DNA from: a virus
DNA length: 30,347 nucleotides
Virus record (IMG/VR): IMGVR_UViG_3300032829_000258
Span: 1 to 30,347 of that record
Reading direction: 5' to 3' (one strand)
A program made the translations under genes and the position numbers. Within the stretch, counting starts at the first letter, position 1; every line of letters starts with the position of its first letter. Below are positions 29,599 through 30,347 of this stretch, in pieces. The notes under the pieces are model-generated. The model was not told where the DNA came from, did no database searches, and was given only the letters and a program-made list of their open reading frames with translations.

Positions 29599-30347
29599 CA
29601 CGTCGCGTCCTCCTCGGGATCGGTGTCATCGCTCTTGGTTGCCGCGGCGGCTTTCATCTGGTCAGCCTGGCGCGCGTCTTGCTCCTCGCTGGGCATCGTC
29701 GCCGAGCCGACTGGCGTCAGCTCTTGCGGGAGAATGTCCTTGATCTGCTCCTCGTCCTTGGCGACTTGCTTGATCTGCTCGACGGCCTGGTCGTGCGTGA
29801 GGCCGTACCGCTCCATGCAGACCGTGATCCGCGACTTGAGCCCCACCTGCATCTCCCACTCGTCGCTCTGGTCGCGTTCCGGGCCGGGCACGGGAATCCG
29901 CGGCTCGGCCCAGGCGAGCAGCAGTTGCAGGGTCTGGGCCTGGCTGACCAGGTCGGCATGCCCGTAGTGGTTGCCGGCGGCGGTCAAAATCACGCGGGCC
30001 AGGGCGAGCTCGACCATCTGGTAGAGCTTGCGGCGTTTCTTCGCACGCAGGAGGAGCGGCGCGGTCTTGATGATCAGGCTCACGCCCGACGGTGCGTCGC
30101 TGTACTCGAGCTCGAGGGCGCTCCATGGCAGGTCGATCGCGTTGGCCGTCTGCTTGATGTACTTCTCGAGGTCGACCCAGATGTCCTGAATCGCGAGCGT
30201 CGCCTGGAGATACTCGGCCGACGGTTCGCCCGTGTCGCCGTAACCCTCGCCGGTGTAGCCCGTGCCGCCGCGCACCAGTCGCAGGAACCGGCCGGGCCCC
30301 ACCTCGGGCGTGAACGCGGGCCCGACGTTCTTGAACACGCCGATCGG
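29598..30347 (-). CDS. portal protein, C-terminal part (5' end outside the window)
   Basis: The frame is open through the right edge (PIGVFKNVGPAF... at the boundary), so the gene starts outside; about 250 residues are visible. The early part (about residues 40-120 of the visible piece) is rich in helix: YLQATLAIQDIWVDLEKYIK, then LLLRAKKRRKLYQMVELALA, like the wing/stem region of phage portals. The end is acidic and Ala-rich (MKAAAATKSDDTDPEEDAT). The portal is the DNA gate between head and tail. It heads the structural operon in the order portal, scaffold, coat. The call rests on this order and helix pattern. Confidence 0.65.
   Translation of the reverse strand, partial: PIGVFKNVGPAFTPEVGPGRFLRLVRGGTGYTGEGYGDTGEPSAEYLQATLAIQDIWVDLEKYIKQTANAIDLPWSALELEYSDAPSGVSLIIKTAPLLLRAKKRRKLYQMVELALARVILTAAGNHYGHADLVSQAQTLQLLLAWAEPRIPVPGPERDQSDEWEMQVGLKSRITVCMERYGLTHDQAVEQIKQVAKDEEQIKDILPQELTPVGSATMPSEEQDARQADQMKAAAATKSDDTDPEEDAT

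Overview
The window is about 30 kb of GC-rich DNA that reads as most of the genome of a tailed, temperate, probably siphovirus-like phage. Nearly every gene is packed head to tail on the minus strand with 1-20 nt overlaps. No housekeeping gene is visible. The host is not shown directly. High GC, AAAGGAGG-type ribosome binding sites, a Cys-rich wall-like protein, small membrane proteins and an in-frame GDPRRTSVGG-type repeat recall large-genome Planctomycetes (Gemmataceae/Isosphaeraceae). That host call is inference.

Layout. (1) About 30.3-9.9 kb, minus strand: the virion module, in order from right to left. It holds the portal C-terminus (cut by the edge), a tiny membrane protein, a bacterioferritin-like protein, a scaffold-like coiled coil, a P22-type major capsid protein with two inserted beta modules, and two paralogous decoration-like proteins. 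Next come a glycosyltransferase-methyltransferase fusion, a second glycosyltransferase, a tail-fibre-like protein and a protein with a perfect 105-bp tandem repeat. Then follow connector/terminator-like proteins, a tail-tube-like protein, a large protein with a GNAT-like C-terminus, a tail-completion-like protein, a short tape measure, a tail hub and Cys-rich distal proteins. One small membrane-protein gene (14252-14515) sits between tape measure and hub on the opposite strand. (2) About 9.8-7.4 kb, mainly plus strand: the integration and control region. It has a tyrosine integrase, a tRNA-Arg(CCG) 3'-half that looks like the attachment-site core, small genes, and a ribbon-helix-helix regulator that diverges from the leftward genes across two near-consensus promoters sharing an inverted repeat. 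(3) About 7.3 kb to the left edge, minus strand: early and replication genes. These are a zinc-ribbon protein, small unknowns, an ERF annealing protein, a Toprim primase-helicase, a set of CCGTCAGCA iteron-like repeats, small unknowns, a triple Myb/SANT-like protein, and a small terminase-like protein at the left end.

The attachment-site candidate has phage genes on both sides. The gene that runs off the left edge, just after the terminase-like gene, and the portal that enters at the right edge would be joined by a large terminase if the molecule were circular. The simplest reading is a non-integrated or circularly permuted phage (or phage-plasmid) genome. Only the large terminase, the portal N-terminus and perhaps lysis genes would lie outside the window. 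No endolysin is recognisable.

The most unusual points are the iteron-like array beside the primase, the bacterioferritin-like gene between portal and scaffold, the glycosyltransferase-methyltransferase cassette inside the virion operon, the expanded capsid insertion domain, and the exact tandem repeat in a structural gene.
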